From Planctomycetota bacterium (GTDB lineage Bacteria > Planctomycetota > Planctomycetia > Pirellulales > PNKZ01): 64,000 nt of DNA. The translations under genes and the position numbers were made by a program. The notes under the pieces are model-generated. The model did no database searches, had not been told where the DNA came from, and saw only the letters and a list, made by a program, of their open reading frames with translations. Where the stretch lies: NCBI GenBank assembly GCA_018242585.1, contig JAFEBQ010000030.1, positions 1 through 64,000 of the forward strand, written 5' to 3'. This document shows, one piece after another, positions 1 to 9,689 of this stretch. Position 1 is the first letter of the stretch, and every line of letters begins with the position of its first letter.

Positions 1-1240
1 CCACGATGGCGTCGTCCACCACGACCCCGATCGCCAGCACCAAGGCGAAGAGCGTGATCAGATTGATCGACAGCCCCAACACTTGCATGAAAAAGAAGGC
101 GCCAATCAACGAGACGGGCACCGCCAGCGTCGGAATCAGCGTGGAGCGGACATCCCCGAGGAACATGTATACCACGAGGGAGACCAGCAAGAAGGCTTCC
201 AGCAGGGTGTGCAGCACCTGCTCGATCGAAGCGTCCAAGAACGTCGAGACATCGTAGCTGATCGCGAAGTCCATGCCCGGCGGGAACGCTTCCTTCTTGA
301 TCTCCTCGAGCTTCTCTTTGACGTTCTCGATGACGGTGGCGGCATTCGTACCGGGGATTTGTTTCAGCACGATGGCCGCCGAGGGGTGGCCGTCCATGTC
401 CGAATAGACGTTGTAGTACGAAGGGCCGATTTCGATTTGGGCCACATCCTTGAGCCGCAAAATCTGGCCGTCGGGGTTGGCCTTGAGGATGATGTTTTCG
501 TACTGCTCGGGCTTGTTGTAGCGGCCGACCCAGGTAAGCACGTACTCCACGGTTTGCGAAGTCCTACCGGTCGCCTGGCCCAGGCGGCCGGGCGAACCGA
601 TCATACTTTGTTCTCTTACCGCCTGCATGACGTCGTCGGACGAGACTCGATAAGCGCGCATGCGCTCCAGATTGAGCCAGACGCGCATGGCCATCGCGCG
701 GCTGCCCAGGATATTGGCGCTGCCGATGCCGCGAACCCGCTTGACCTCGGGCACCACGTTGACGAACGCATAGTTGTACAAGAAATCCTGGTTGTGCCCC
801 GGATCGGTGCTGTAGATGTTGACGTACATCAACATGCTCGTCATCTGCTGGAGCACGACGATGCCTTCCAGTTCGACGATCGGCGGCAAACGCTGTTTGA
901 CGGTTTGAATGCGGTTTTGCACATTCAAGACCGCGATGTTCGGGTCGCTGCCGGGCTCGAAGATGATCAGGATCGTCGCCTCGCCGGCGCTGGTCCCGGC
1001 CGAGACCATGTAGCGCATGTCCTGCACGCCGTTGATCGCCTGCTCGAGAATGACCAGCACCGAGTCGACCAACACGTTGGCGCTGGCGCCCGGAAAGGCG
1101 AGGGTCACGACCACGCTGGGGGGCGCGACGTTGGGGAATTGCGAGATCGGCAGGGTTTTGATCGACAACCCGCCCAGGAACAGAATGATGATCGAAATGA
1201 CGATCGCCAGGGCTGGGCGGCGGAGGAATTGCGAGAACAT
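1..1240 (-). CDS. RND efflux permease, AcrB-like (3' part lies outside the window)
   Basis: Inner-membrane proton-driven efflux pump subunit of the HAE1/AcrB kind. Translating the minus strand from the ATG at 1238-1240 gives 413 uninterrupted codons that run off base 1. The start is the typical RND N-terminus (MFSQFLRRPALAIVISI, first TM helix). The porter region carries IxQFPNVAPP-like and PGASA motifs. TM2-TM4 include GDVRSTLIPTLAVPVSL and end at the TM4 sequence LAIGVVVDDAIV, whose paired Asp (residues 409-410) match the AcrB proton-relay pair. Family members are about 1,030-1,060 aa, so roughly 60% is missing beyond the edge. It follows the adaptor gene by 53 bp in the same direction and forms an operon with it. 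The ribosome binding site is weak. Substrate cannot be told from sequence. Confidence 0.95.
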   Translation of the reverse strand, partial: MFSQFLRRPALAIVISIIILFLGGLSIKTLPISQFPNVAPPSVVVTLAFPGASANVLVDSVLVILEQAINGVQDMRYMVSAGTSAGEATILIIFEPGSDPNIAVLNVQNRIQTVKQRLPPIVELEGIVVLQQMTSMLMYVNIYSTDPGHNQDFLYNYAFVNVVPEVKRVRGIGSANILGSRAMAMRVWLNLERMRAYRVSSDDVMQAVREQSMIGSPGRLGQATGRTSQTVEYVLTWVGRYNKPEQYENIILKANPDGQILRLKDVAQIEIGPSYYNVYSDMDGHPSAAIVLKQIPGTNAATVIENVKEKLEEIKKEAFPPGMDFAISYDVSTFLDASIEQVLHTLLEAFLLVSLVVYMFLGDVRSTLIPTLAVPVSLIGAFFFMQVLGLSINLITLFALVLAIGVVVDDAIV

Positions 1241-1293
1241 TGGGGTGGGGACAATCCGTTTTGCTTCAGGTGCTGGCTGCCGTTAAGCGGCGG

Positions 1294-2388
1294 TTACTCC
1301 GCGTGGTATTTCAGGTTGGAAACCACTTGCTCGATTTCACGATCTTCGTATTTCACCTTGTCGCCGTCGCGCACCTGGCGAATGCCTTCGAGCACGATCT
1401 TGTCGCCGGTGCCGACGCCCTGTTTGAGCACGAAGAGATCATCCAATTCGTTCTGGACTTCGATCTCTTGCTGGTGCGCGATGTTGTCCTCGTCGATGAC
1501 GTACACGTACCGCTTTTGCAGCACCTCGAACGTGGCTCGTTGCGGAATGAGGATCGCGTCGTTTTGCACGCGGCTGATCAAGATGGTGCCCGTCTGGCCG
1601 TGACGCAGCAAACGATCCGGATTCGGAAAATCGGCGCGGAACGGGATATTGCCGTTCTCGTTGTTGAAGTCGGCTTCGATGGCGCCGATCTTGCCGATCT
1701 GGTCGAACTTCTTGCCGTTGGCCAGGACGAGCTCAACTTTCAATTCATGCTTGTGCTGGTTCATTTCAGCCATGTATTCGAGATAGCGGGCTTCGGGGAC
1801 ATTGAAGTACACCCACATCAGGCTATTGTCGGACAAGGTCGTGAGGATTTCGCCTTCTTGCACCAGGCTTCCCTGTTGATGCTGGAGACGATCGACGATG
1901 CCTTCGAAGGGCGCCTTGACCGTGGCGAAATTCAACTCGGCCTTGGCCAGGTCGGCCTTGGCCTCGGCCTTGGCCAGTTTGGCCCCAATCAGGTTCACTT
2001 CGTTCTCCGACACGACCTTCTTTTCAAACAGGCTCTTGGTGTAGTTGTATTCCAAGCGAGCCAGGTTGGCCTCGGCCACCTCGGCATCCGCCTTCTTCTG
2101 GTAGAGGATGGGGATCACGCGGAACAGCAAATCACCAGCATTCACTTGCTGGCCTTCCTTGATGGTGATCGCCTCGAGGTACCCCATCTCCAAGGCGCGG
2201 ACCTTGATGTGCCGCTGCGAATGAATCTGGCAGACGTACTGCTGGATCAGCGTGATCGCCTTTGACTGCGGGTTGGTGGCCGTGATCTTGTGGGCTTCCT
2301 CGTGGTGTTCCTCGTGATGCGAGTTGCACGCCGACAGACAGAGGGAAACCAGCGCCAAGTTAACGGCGAGAAGGGACGAGACTTTCAT
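1294..2388 (-). CDS. RND periplasmic adaptor (membrane fusion) lipoprotein
   Basis: Adaptor that links the adjacent inner-membrane RND permease to an outer-membrane channel. The 364-aa product begins with a lipoprotein signal peptide ending LSAC (acylated Cys21). An unusual His/Glu-rich stretch follows at once (HHEEHHEEAHK), which could bind metal. Next come a barrel-sandwich (biotinyl-lipoyl-like) half around residues 60-90, an alpha-helical hairpin rich in A, E, K and L (about 95-155), the second lipoyl half (KAPFEGIVDR), then beta-barrel and membrane-proximal domains. Length matches AcrA/MexA relatives. It is the first gene of the permease operon. The promoter must lie in the AT-rich region 2389-2747 shared with a divergent LysR gene. 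Confidence 0.93.
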   Translation of the reverse strand: MKVSSLLAVNLALVSLCLSACNSHHEEHHEEAHKITATNPQSKAITLIQQYVCQIHSQRHIKVRALEMGYLEAITIKEGQQVNAGDLLFRVIPILYQKKADAEVAEANLARLEYNYTKSLFEKKVVSENEVNLIGAKLAKAEAKADLAKAELNFATVKAPFEGIVDRLQHQQGSLVQEGEILTTLSDNSLMWVYFNVPEARYLEYMAEMNQHKHELKVELVLANGKKFDQIGKIGAIEADFNNENGNIPFRADFPNPDRLLRHGQTGTILISRVQNDAILIPQRATFEVLQKRYVYVIDEDNIAHQQEIEVQNELDDLFVLKQGVGTGDKIVLEGIRQVRDGDKVKYEDREIEQVVSNLKYHAE

Positions 2389-2747
2389 GGGGCTTTCGCT
2401 CGTGGTTTAGTCGTTCAGGTCGCGATCCGGATGGTGTCGCGTGGCGAGTTCACAACTGAGGTATAGGACACCCGCCCAATAACGCAAGTATTACTTTTAT
2501 TCGGCCGTTGAACCAATACAAAAAAAGGTGTGAAAATATATTGAAAAAGACTATATGTTCATAGTTATCACCCAATCGGCATCAATAGATTAAATAAGCG
2601 TAATAAAAGGCCGTGTTGCCGGCCGATGCAACGCGCCAGAGTGAAGATCGGTAGTACGCTTGGGATGGAAAAGCGGGCGATGAAATGACGCGGTTGGCTG
2701 GCCTCGTAAACCTTCGTCGTGGTTCCCTCAATGACGCGAGCGCGTCC
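2389..2747. promoter_or_regulatory. AT-rich divergent intergenic region between RND operon and LysR regulator
   Basis: The stretch from about 2465 to 2625 is far more AT-rich than the surrounding genes. It separates two divergent starts, the usual layout for a LysR-type regulator and its target. An inverted repeat ACTAT-N6-ATAGT lies at 2550-2565 and could be an operator. On the minus strand a weak TTGCGT / TATACC pair with 16-bp spacing could serve the RND operon. The binding role is inferred from position and symmetry only. Confidence 0.4.
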
Positions 2748-3659
2748 ATGCCTGCCAACGACTGGTTGAATTACCACCATCTGTTGTACTTCTGGACGAT
2801 TGCGCGCGAGGGAAGCGTCGTTCGCGCGGCAAGCCAGTTGCACCTCTCCCAGCCGACCGTCAGCACGCAATTGCACGCGCTCGAACGATCGCTGGGGCAC
2901 AAGCTGTTCGTGCGTCGGGGCCGAAGTCTCGCCTTGACCGAGATCGGCGAAATCGTGTTTCGCTACGCGGAGGAGATTTTCGAGAAGGGGCGGGAATTGT
3001 CGCAGGCCGTGCATGGCGTGGGCGCCGAGCGACCGCAGCGTTTCGCGGTGGGGATGGCCACCACGCTTCCCAAGCTGACGGCGCATCGCTTGCTCGACCC
3101 CGCGTTACGCCTGTCCCCCGCGGTGCGGCTCGAATTGCACATGGGTCGGCCTGATCAATTGCTGGCGGAGCTTTCGGTCCACGCCTTGGACATGGTGCTT
3201 AGCGACGCGCCGATCCCGCCGACGGCGCGTGTGCGGGCGTTCAATCACTTGCTCGGTGAATGCCCCGCCACGCTCTTCGCCACCAAGCCGCTGTGGCAGC
3301 GATATGGCAAGGGCTTTCCCAAATCGCTGCACGACGCGCCAATGCTGCTGCCGACGCCGAATAGCGCCATGCGCAAGTCGCTCGACGCCTGGTTCAGCGC
3401 GAAGGGGGTCGCGCCCGAAGTAGTCGCCGAGATTGAGGATCTGGCGGTGCTGCAGTCCTTGGGTCAGAAAGGGTTGGGCGTGTTCGCCGCGCCCACGGTG
3501 GTCGAGCGCGACATCACGCGGGTCTACGGGGTTCGCGCCGTGGGGCGCGTGGGGGTGATGACCAATCGCTTCTATGCGATCTCGGTCGAGCGCAAGCTAA
3601 AGCATCCGGCGGTTATCGCCATCTGCGAGTCAGCCCGCGAGCGACTGTTCGCCGAATAA
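2748..3659 (+). CDS. LysR-family transcriptional regulator, NhaR-like
   Basis: DNA-binding regulator. The N-terminus (LNYHHLLYFWTIAREGSVVR, then ASQLHLSQPTVSTQLHALE) closely resembles E. coli NhaR: winged helix-turn-helix at residues 5-65, followed by a type-2 periplasmic-binding-like effector domain to residue 303. The frame is open from 2685, but the ATG at 2748 gives the usual short N-terminus before the HTH, so it is preferred. It is divergent from the RND operon and probably controls it. NhaR proteins respond to sodium or pH, but the ligand here is unknown. Assignment to LysR is firm; the NhaR subgroup is by motif likeness. Confidence 0.9.
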   Translation: MPANDWLNYHHLLYFWTIAREGSVVRAASQLHLSQPTVSTQLHALERSLGHKLFVRRGRSLALTEIGEIVFRYAEEIFEKGRELSQAVHGVGAERPQRFAVGMATTLPKLTAHRLLDPALRLSPAVRLELHMGRPDQLLAELSVHALDMVLSDAPIPPTARVRAFNHLLGECPATLFATKPLWQRYGKGFPKSLHDAPMLLPTPNSAMRKSLDAWFSAKGVAPEVVAEIEDLAVLQSLGQKGLGVFAAPTVVERDITRVYGVRAVGRVGVMTNRFYAISVERKLKHPAVIAICESARERLFAE

Positions 3660-3864
3660 CGGACGCGCCTTCGCCCCCATCGCGTGTGGCGGCGCCAAGA
3701 AGCGATGTCGGCATGTGCCTGTTCCGACGACTGGTTTTTGGCAACGCGATAAACCGCGCAATTCTCCGCTCGGTCGGCGGCGCCACCGAGCGCGGCACGC
3801 TATATCGTTCTCGCGGGCAACCAATTAGAATGGACGAGCCCGCCCTCCGCTCCCCGCTGGCTAG

Positions 3865-6800
3865 ATGATGAAGCCTTCCCGACTGCTCACCCTCGCTGCT
3901 GGTTTGCTCTGTGTCTGGCTATGCGGCGCAACGGTTCGCGCGGCCGACAAAGGGGCGGCGCCGTCGCTGCCCGCTAAACACAAAGCCTTGCTCGACACGT
4001 TTTGCTTGAACTGTCACGGCCCCCATGAGCAGAACGGCAGGTTTCGCGTCGATGAGCTGTCATTCTCGATTGACAATCTCGAGACTGCCGAGCGGTGGCA
4101 AAAAGTTCTCAATGCCATGAACTCGGGGGACATGCCCCCCGAGGACCAGCAGCAGCCCCCCAACGCCGCGAAGGCCGATTTGCTCGACGATCTGGCCAAC
4201 TTGATGGTCGCGGCGCGGAAGCGCCTTGCCGATCAGCGCGGCGTGATTACGATGCGACGCCTGAACCGGCGCGAGTACAAGAACACGCTGCGCGAGCTGC
4301 TGGGCGTCGAGATCAATGTCAGCGAACTGCCCAGCGACACCGGCACTGGCGGGTTCGATACGGCGGGCCAGAACCTGTTCATGTCCGCCAACCAGATCGA
4401 ACAGTACCAATCACTGGGGCGCGAGGCGTTGGAAGAGGCGTTTGCCTGGCAAGCCGCGGCCGGCGAAGAACGCAAACTGCGCTACGAAGCCGAGGAATCG
4501 CTCAAAACCATCATCAAGAAGTATCAAGATCAACTCGACGCGCTCGAACGAGCCAAGCAGTGGGCCCAAGCCGTCGAAGCAGCTGCCGCGCGCTCGGAAA
4601 ACGCCGCCATCGTCGCCGAACTGCGCAAGGAAGCGAAGACCGACGCGGTGTTTCGCCGTTCGTGGGCGAAGATTCAGGGGGCGCCGGCCCCTGAAGCATT
4701 TGGGTTTCGGACTGTCGAGAATAACGCCGACAAGGCCAATGGCGCGCTCACCTTCGAGACCAAGCAGGCCAGCGGTTATCTGCGGCCCTATACCGAGAAC
4801 TATCTCAAGCAACCGCACCTCGATACTGGCGCGTACTTGACGATCATGGCCGGTAACGATCTGGGGAACGATTATGTTGGCGTCACGGTGCCGCCAAACT
4901 GGCCCGTGGGCTCGTATACCGTGCGCGTGCGAATTGCGGCGCTGGAACATTCAGCGCCCGAGCGACGTTTTATCGAGTTTGGCTTGCACCCGCGCAACGG
5001 TCGGCCGCTGAGCACTCACGAAGTTAGCGGCACGATGTCGGCGCCGCAGGTGATCGAGATTCCGGTGACGCTTACCAAGGAGCAGATGACGCGAGAGAGT
5101 CGCACGTTTTTTATTCGCGAAAAAGGGAGCAACGATCACTTCACCCAAACCCGGATCATTTTCAACGCTGGCAAGGCCAAGAACGGCATCGGGCCGGAAC
5201 TAGCGTTGTGGGTCGATTGGCTGGAAATCGAACGCAACACGGGCGCCGCGCCGGCGACGCCACCGAAGCCGCCCCGGTTCAATATCGGCGACAACCGGCA
5301 GGTCGGCTCGGTCTCGGCGGCGGGGCTGCGCCAGGTGCGGTTTGAATGTGAAACGGCGAACGAAAAGGTGAAGAACTACGTCGCCGCGCAAATCGACGCT
5401 CGCGAGCGGGCCCAAAGTTGGGTACAAGCCATCAATGCCGCGGCCGCGCTGCCCGAGAACAAAGATGTAGTCGCCGAGTTGCGCGGGCAATCGAAGAACG
5501 ACGCGGTGTTTCGCCGCTCATGGGCCAAGCTCCAAGGCGCGCCGTCGCCCGAATCATTCGGCTTTCGCACCGCTGAAAACAACGCCGACAAGGCAAACGC
5601 GGCGCTGGGTGAGAATTGGCAGAAGTACCACGAATACTACCTGTCACGTCCCGGGCTCGAGCGCGGCGCGTATCTGGGCACGCCGACCATGCACCCGGCG
5701 GTGATGGCGCTCGGCTTTTTGCAATTGCCGGTGCCGGGTGAATGGAGCAGTGGCGATTACGTGTTGCGAGTGCGACTGGCGGCCGCGCCCGAAGCGCGGC
5801 CTGAACAGCGCTTTCTTGAGATCGGCATGCATCCGCGCAATGGGATGGTCCGCGCCACCTATGAGATTACTGGCACGATGGAGCAGCCGCAGATTGTCGA
5901 AATGCGGTTCTCGCTGACGCGCTCGCAAACCGACGCCGGCGACCGTACGCTCTTCATTCGCGAAAAGGGAGCGTGGGACAACAATGACGAAGGAGGTCGC
6001 AAACGCAGCGCGGCCGTGAAGCGCAACGGCATCGGGCCCGAGGCGGTGCTGTGGATCGACTACCTGGAAATCGAGCGGCTGAGCGACGCGGCCAAGTCGC
6101 AGCCGCCGGGACTCGCCGCGATTGACTTGACGATCGATGGCAAATCGCAGGCTCCTCCCACCGCCGAGGTTGAAGCGGCAATCTCGCGGTTTGCCAAAGT
6201 TGCGTTTCGCGGTGTCGAGCCGTCCGAGAGCTATTTGCGGCGACTCGCGAAGATTTACGAGACGCATCTCAAATCGGGGCGCCGACCAGCGGCGGCCTTG
6301 AAAGACACGCTCTCGATCGTGCTCGCCTCTCCCATGTTCTTGTACCTGGCGGAGCCGGTCGAAGGAGACAAGCATCGCCCGCTGAGCGGTCCCGAGTTGG
6401 CGACCCGGCTCTCTTACTTTTTGTGGAGCGCGCCGCCCGACGAAGCGTTGTTGCAGGTTGCCGGTAATGGTGAGCTGCTCAAGTCCGATGTATTGGTTAG
6501 CCAAACGACGCGCCTTTTGGACGACCCTCGTGCCAACGAATTCGTTCGCGGCTTTGTCTTTCAGTGGCTCGGCATGGACCGACTCGACTTCTTTGAGGTC
6601 AACCGGCCGAAGTTTCCTCGCTTCGACGACAGCACGCGATTGGCGGCGAAGAACGAAGTCTATGAAACATTTGCCTTCGTCCTGCGGCAGAATGCGCCGC
6701 TGAGCGATCTGCTGAAGGCCGATTACGTGGTCATCAACCATCTACTCGGCGACTTCTATGGGCTTCCTGGCGTGCAGGGAGACGCATATCAAAAGGTGAG

Positions 6801-7431
6801 CGTGCCGACCAACTCGCCGCGTGGTGGTTTGTTGGGCATGGCGGCGATCAACGTGATGGGTGGCAACGGCGATCGCACCAGCCCCGTCGAGCGAGGCGCC
6901 TGGGTGCTGCGCAAGTTGCTCAACGACCCGCCGCCGCCGGCCCCGGCCAACGTGCCGCAAATCACGCGCCTGGCGGGAAAAGTGTTGACGACTCGTGAGC
7001 GGCTCTTCGCACATCAAGAGGACGCCCAGTGCGCCAGTTGCCATCGCAAGATCGACCCCGTCGGCTTTGGCCTGGAGAACTTCGACGCCGTGGGTCAGTG
7101 GCGTACCGAAGATAGTTATCAGGTCATGGACGAAAACGGCAAGCCGGTCAAAGGGGCCAGCAAAACCTGGACGATTGATCCGACGGCAACCCTCCATCAA
7201 GGCCCGACGTTTAGCAGCTATTTCGAGCTGCGCGAGATCATTGCGTCGAAACGCGAGGACTTCGCGCGAGGATTCAGTGCCGCGCTCATTGAATACGCGC
7301 TCGGCCGTCCGATCGGCTTCCGTGACGAGCCATTGCTGGATGATTTCGTGGCCACGGCCAAGCAGAAGGATTTCGGCATGCGTGAGTTCATCCACGCCTT
7401 GGTTTCCAGCAAGGAATTCCACACCAAATGA
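3865..7431 (+). CDS. Planctomycete cytochrome PSCyt1/DUF1587-DUF1592-DUF1588-DUF1585 protein with duplicated module
   Basis: Exported c-type cytochrome protein of the planctomycete family. A signal peptide (about residues 1-26) precedes a heme motif CLNCH (47-51). DUF1587 follows (MRRLNRREYKNTLRELLG near 130-150), DUF1592 near 775-900, DUF1588 near 985-1075 containing a second heme-type motif CASCH (1056-1060), and DUF1585 at the C-terminus (YALGRPIGFRD near 1144). Between DUF1587 and DUF1592 lie two homologous modules (about 224-458 and 507-740). Each has an AVFRRSWAK helical segment, then a beta-rich carbohydrate-binding-like segment ending WxDxLEIER. The protein is probably periplasmic. 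Family members are proposed to oxidise polysaccharide-derived substrates, but their chemistry is unproven. A DUF1552 partner follows 62 bp downstream, the standard pairing. Confidence 0.93.
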   Translation: MMKPSRLLTLAAGLLCVWLCGATVRAADKGAAPSLPAKHKALLDTFCLNCHGPHEQNGRFRVDELSFSIDNLETAERWQKVLNAMNSGDMPPEDQQQPPNAAKADLLDDLANLMVAARKRLADQRGVITMRRLNRREYKNTLRELLGVEINVSELPSDTGTGGFDTAGQNLFMSANQIEQYQSLGREALEEAFAWQAAAGEERKLRYEAEESLKTIIKKYQDQLDALERAKQWAQAVEAAAARSENAAIVAELRKEAKTDAVFRRSWAKIQGAPAPEAFGFRTVENNADKANGALTFETKQASGYLRPYTENYLKQPHLDTGAYLTIMAGNDLGNDYVGVTVPPNWPVGSYTVRVRIAALEHSAPERRFIEFGLHPRNGRPLSTHEVSGTMSAPQVIEIPVTLTKEQMTRESRTFFIREKGSNDHFTQTRIIFNAGKAKNGIGPELALWVDWLEIERNTGAAPATPPKPPRFNIGDNRQVGSVSAAGLRQVRFECETANEKVKNYVAAQIDARERAQSWVQAINAAAALPENKDVVAELRGQSKNDAVFRRSWAKLQGAPSPESFGFRTAENNADKANAALGENWQKYHEYYLSRPGLERGAYLGTPTMHPAVMALGFLQLPVPGEWSSGDYVLRVRLAAAPEARPEQRFLEIGMHPRNGMVRATYEITGTMEQPQIVEMRFSLTRSQTDAGDRTLFIREKGAWDNNDEGGRKRSAAVKRNGIGPEAVLWIDYLEIERLSDAAKSQPPGLAAIDLTIDGKSQAPPTAEVEAAISRFAKVAFRGVEPSESYLRRLAKIYETHLKSGRRPAAALKDTLSIVLASPMFLYLAEPVEGDKHRPLSGPELATRLSYFLWSAPPDEALLQVAGNGELLKSDVLVSQTTRLLDDPRANEFVRGFVFQWLGMDRLDFFEVNRPKFPRFDDSTRLAAKNEVYETFAFVLRQNAPLSDLLKADYVVINHLLGDFYGLPGVQGDAYQKVSVPTNSPRGGLLGMAAINVMGGNGDRTSPVERGAWVLRKLLNDPPPPAPANVPQITRLAGKVLTTRERLFAHQEDAQCASCHRKIDPVGFGLENFDAVGQWRTEDSYQVMDENGKPVKGASKTWTIDPTATLHQGPTFSSYFELREIIASKREDFARGFSAALIEYALGRPIGFRDEPLLDDFVATAKQKDFGMREFIHALVSSKEFHTK

Positions 7432-7493
7432 GCGGTTGCAATATACTGACTGCATCCCGACAAGCCTGACCATTTAATCAGCGATTGAAATCA

Positions 7494-8780
7494 ATGAAAA
7501 ACCGCCGCCACTTCTTGCACTCGGCTACGGCCATCATCGCCTTGCCCGTGCTTGAATCATTGGGCTTTCGTCGATTCGCGGCCGCCGCTGAACCATCCCA
7601 GCCACCCAAGCGGTTGATCTTCTTGGGCTTCGGTTGGGGCATCACCGAAAGCACCTGGTATCCAGACATTAGGCAACCGGGACCGAACTACGAATTGCCG
7701 CCAGGACTGAAACCTCTGGCGCGTCACAAGGCTGATTTCAGCGTGGTGCAAGGTCTGTTGAACAAATATTCCAACGAGGGGCATTGGGGCAGCACCATGT
7801 GGCTGACGGGCGCCAATCGGTATGCCCAGCCGGGCCAAAGCTTTCATAACAGCATCAGCGCCGACCAGGTTGCCGCCGCCCAGCTTGGATTGCAAACGCG
7901 TTTCTCGTCGCTGCAATTCAATGGCAGCCAGTCTGGCGACCTGAGTGGACATGGCCCCGGTTTGTCGATGGCTTGGGACGTCAGCGGCAAGCCGATCGGT
8001 GGTCAGAACGGCCCCGTCGCCGCGTTTCATCGGTTGTTCGCCCAGGACACGACGCCGATCGAGCAACAGCGGGCCATGCTCGCGCAGAAGCGAAGCGTGC
8101 TCGATACCGTAATCGACAATGCCAACTCGTTGCGGCGAGGTCTGTCGCGTTACGATGACGCCAAGCTCGAGGAATACTTCCAGGGAATTCGCGACATCGA
8201 GACGCGATTGGCCAAAGAGGAGCAATGGCTGGGCGTGCCCCAGCCACAAGCGCCGCTGGCCGAGCCCAAGCCCGGCGTGGATGGCCGCGAGGAAATCAAG
8301 CTCATGTACGACATCATGGTGGCGGCCATGCAGACCGACAGCGCGCGCGTCATGACCTACCGTCAGCCGGTGAACACGCTGTTGACGGCGATGGACATCA
8401 AGGTCCATCCGCACGATATGAGCCACTACCATACGACGCTCGGCGAAAAGCTCGACGCTTCGCAGCGTCGCGACGTGGCGCAGAGCGAACTGTTGGCGGG
8501 CTTCATCGATAAATTGAAAGCGACCAAGGAAGCCGATGGCAGCCGGCTGTTCGACAACGTCGCGGTCGCCTACGGCAGCAACATTCGCACCGGGCACGAG
8601 TTGACGAACTGCCCGACGATTCTGACCGGCGGCGGCGCAGGGGTGAAACTCGGCCAAAACATTGTTGTTCCGAAAGACACGCCGCTGTGCAACGCCTGGC
8701 TCGCGCTGTTGCAAGGCGTGGGTGTGGAAGTCGAGCGCCACGGAGATAGCACCGGGGTGCTCAAGGAGATCATCGCGTAA
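7494..8780 (+). CDS. DUF1552 exported protein
   Basis: The N-terminus MKNRRHFLHSATAIIALPVLES is the signature of DUF1552 proteins, which are secreted and nearly always follow a DUF1587/DUF1592 cytochrome. The body (428 aa) has the family motifs LIFLGFGWGITESTWYP, GHWGSTMWLTGA and a C-terminal TGGGAGVKLGQN-like stretch. A TTG nine bases upstream is in frame, but the ATG at 7494 begins exactly at the signal peptide. The gene lies 62 bp after the cytochrome, so the two are likely co-transcribed and act as partners in the periplasm. The fold resembles sulfatase/DUF1501-type alkaline-phosphatase-superfamily proteins, but no biochemical role has been shown. Confidence 0.93.
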   Translation: MKNRRHFLHSATAIIALPVLESLGFRRFAAAAEPSQPPKRLIFLGFGWGITESTWYPDIRQPGPNYELPPGLKPLARHKADFSVVQGLLNKYSNEGHWGSTMWLTGANRYAQPGQSFHNSISADQVAAAQLGLQTRFSSLQFNGSQSGDLSGHGPGLSMAWDVSGKPIGGQNGPVAAFHRLFAQDTTPIEQQRAMLAQKRSVLDTVIDNANSLRRGLSRYDDAKLEEYFQGIRDIETRLAKEEQWLGVPQPQAPLAEPKPGVDGREEIKLMYDIMVAAMQTDSARVMTYRQPVNTLLTAMDIKVHPHDMSHYHTTLGEKLDASQRRDVAQSELLAGFIDKLKATKEADGSRLFDNVAVAYGSNIRTGHELTNCPTILTGGGAGVKLGQNIVVPKDTPLCNAWLALLQGVGVEVERHGDSTGVLKEIIA

Positions 8781-8825
8781 GCGCGCCCCTCGGCGGCGGC
8801 GCGGATGCCGCTGGCGGTGGCCAAC

Positions 8826-9416
8826 TCATTCCTGGTCGGCGTCCCAATTCAACTCGACCGCCGCGCGATCGACCACTCGGCTCCAGCGCATCCGCAGGGC
8901 GTCGGCCGTGGTTCCTAGCTCGACCGCCAACTCGCCCCACGAACGGCCCGCCGAGCGAGTGTCGAACAAGTAGCGCTCTTCGTCGGTGAGCATGGCGCGG
9001 AATCGATCGAGCAGTTCACGCCCCGCGACGATACGGCTGGGAGTCGCCAAATTTCCTGGCAGCGTCTGCTCGTCAATTGACGCCAGGTGCCCGTTTGGCC
9101 CTCCGCGCTTGATCGCCTGCTCGCGGCGGACTTTCTCGTTCAGCTTGTTCGAGGCAATGGTCGCCAGCAGCTTGATGAGCTGATCGGGAGATTCGAGGTC
9201 GAACTGTCCCACGGCCAACCGGGCAAAGAATCCCCCCATGACCGACTGACAAATGTCCATCGTGTCGAGGGTCCGCCTCAGCTGCTGATCGGTCAGCCGG
9301 GCGCGAATGAAGCGGCGGATCGCCGGCTCGTAACGCCGCACCAACTCACCTGCCGCGGCCTGATCCCCGGCGCGCACTTTTGCCAGGAGTTCGGCGAAGG
9401 AGTGCTGCTCGCTCAT
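8826..9416 (-). CDS. ECF-type RNA polymerase sigma factor (planctomycete type)
   Basis: A 196-aa sigma-70 family factor lacking regions 1 and 3. Region 2 covers about residues 15-95 (AAAGELVRRYEPAIRRFIRA, then the QSVMGGFFARL helix). Region 4 spans about 130-190 and has the HTH SWGELAVELGTTADALRMRW. These factors redirect RNA polymerase to a small regulon. No anti-sigma gene is adjacent. The gene is convergent with the DUF1552 gene, ending 45 bp away. The start ATG at 9416 is followed by a normal acidic N-terminus. Regulon and signal are unknown. Confidence 0.9.
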   Translation of the reverse strand: MSEQHSFAELLAKVRAGDQAAAGELVRRYEPAIRRFIRARLTDQQLRRTLDTMDICQSVMGGFFARLAVGQFDLESPDQLIKLLATIASNKLNEKVRREQAIKRGGPNGHLASIDEQTLPGNLATPSRIVAGRELLDRFRAMLTDEERYLFDTRSAGRSWGELAVELGTTADALRMRWSRVVDRAAVELNWDADQE

Positions 9417-9689
9417 GATTGCCGCCGAAAAAGGCGAACAGAATCGGGTCGCCTCATGTTAGTCACCACGCAAATCGGCGGCAACTCGCCCCAGCCGCGG
9501 AAGTTGGGAGCTTCGGGCTGAAGCGACGCGAGCAGCAGCCCCCATTTCATCGGCTCGGGCGCCTTTCTTCGGAAAACGAAGCGCGATTGTGTTCGTTCCG
9601 GCCAGGAACGGCATTCCTTGGTAATGACCAGTCCCCGCCGGGCCAGCGCCACCGAGTCCGGGCACTTGGATCTGAAAAGGTTCAAAACC
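9417..9689. other. Non-coding stretch upstream of the sigma-factor gene
   Basis: No convincing gene, repeat or hairpin was found. Open frames on both strands have no family features. It probably holds the sigma-factor promoter. Confidence 0.4.

Noticed and set aside
83-1603. 506-codon plus-strand frame at the window start
   Set aside because: Antisense to the RND permease, which shows the TM4 VDDAIV motif in the minus frame.
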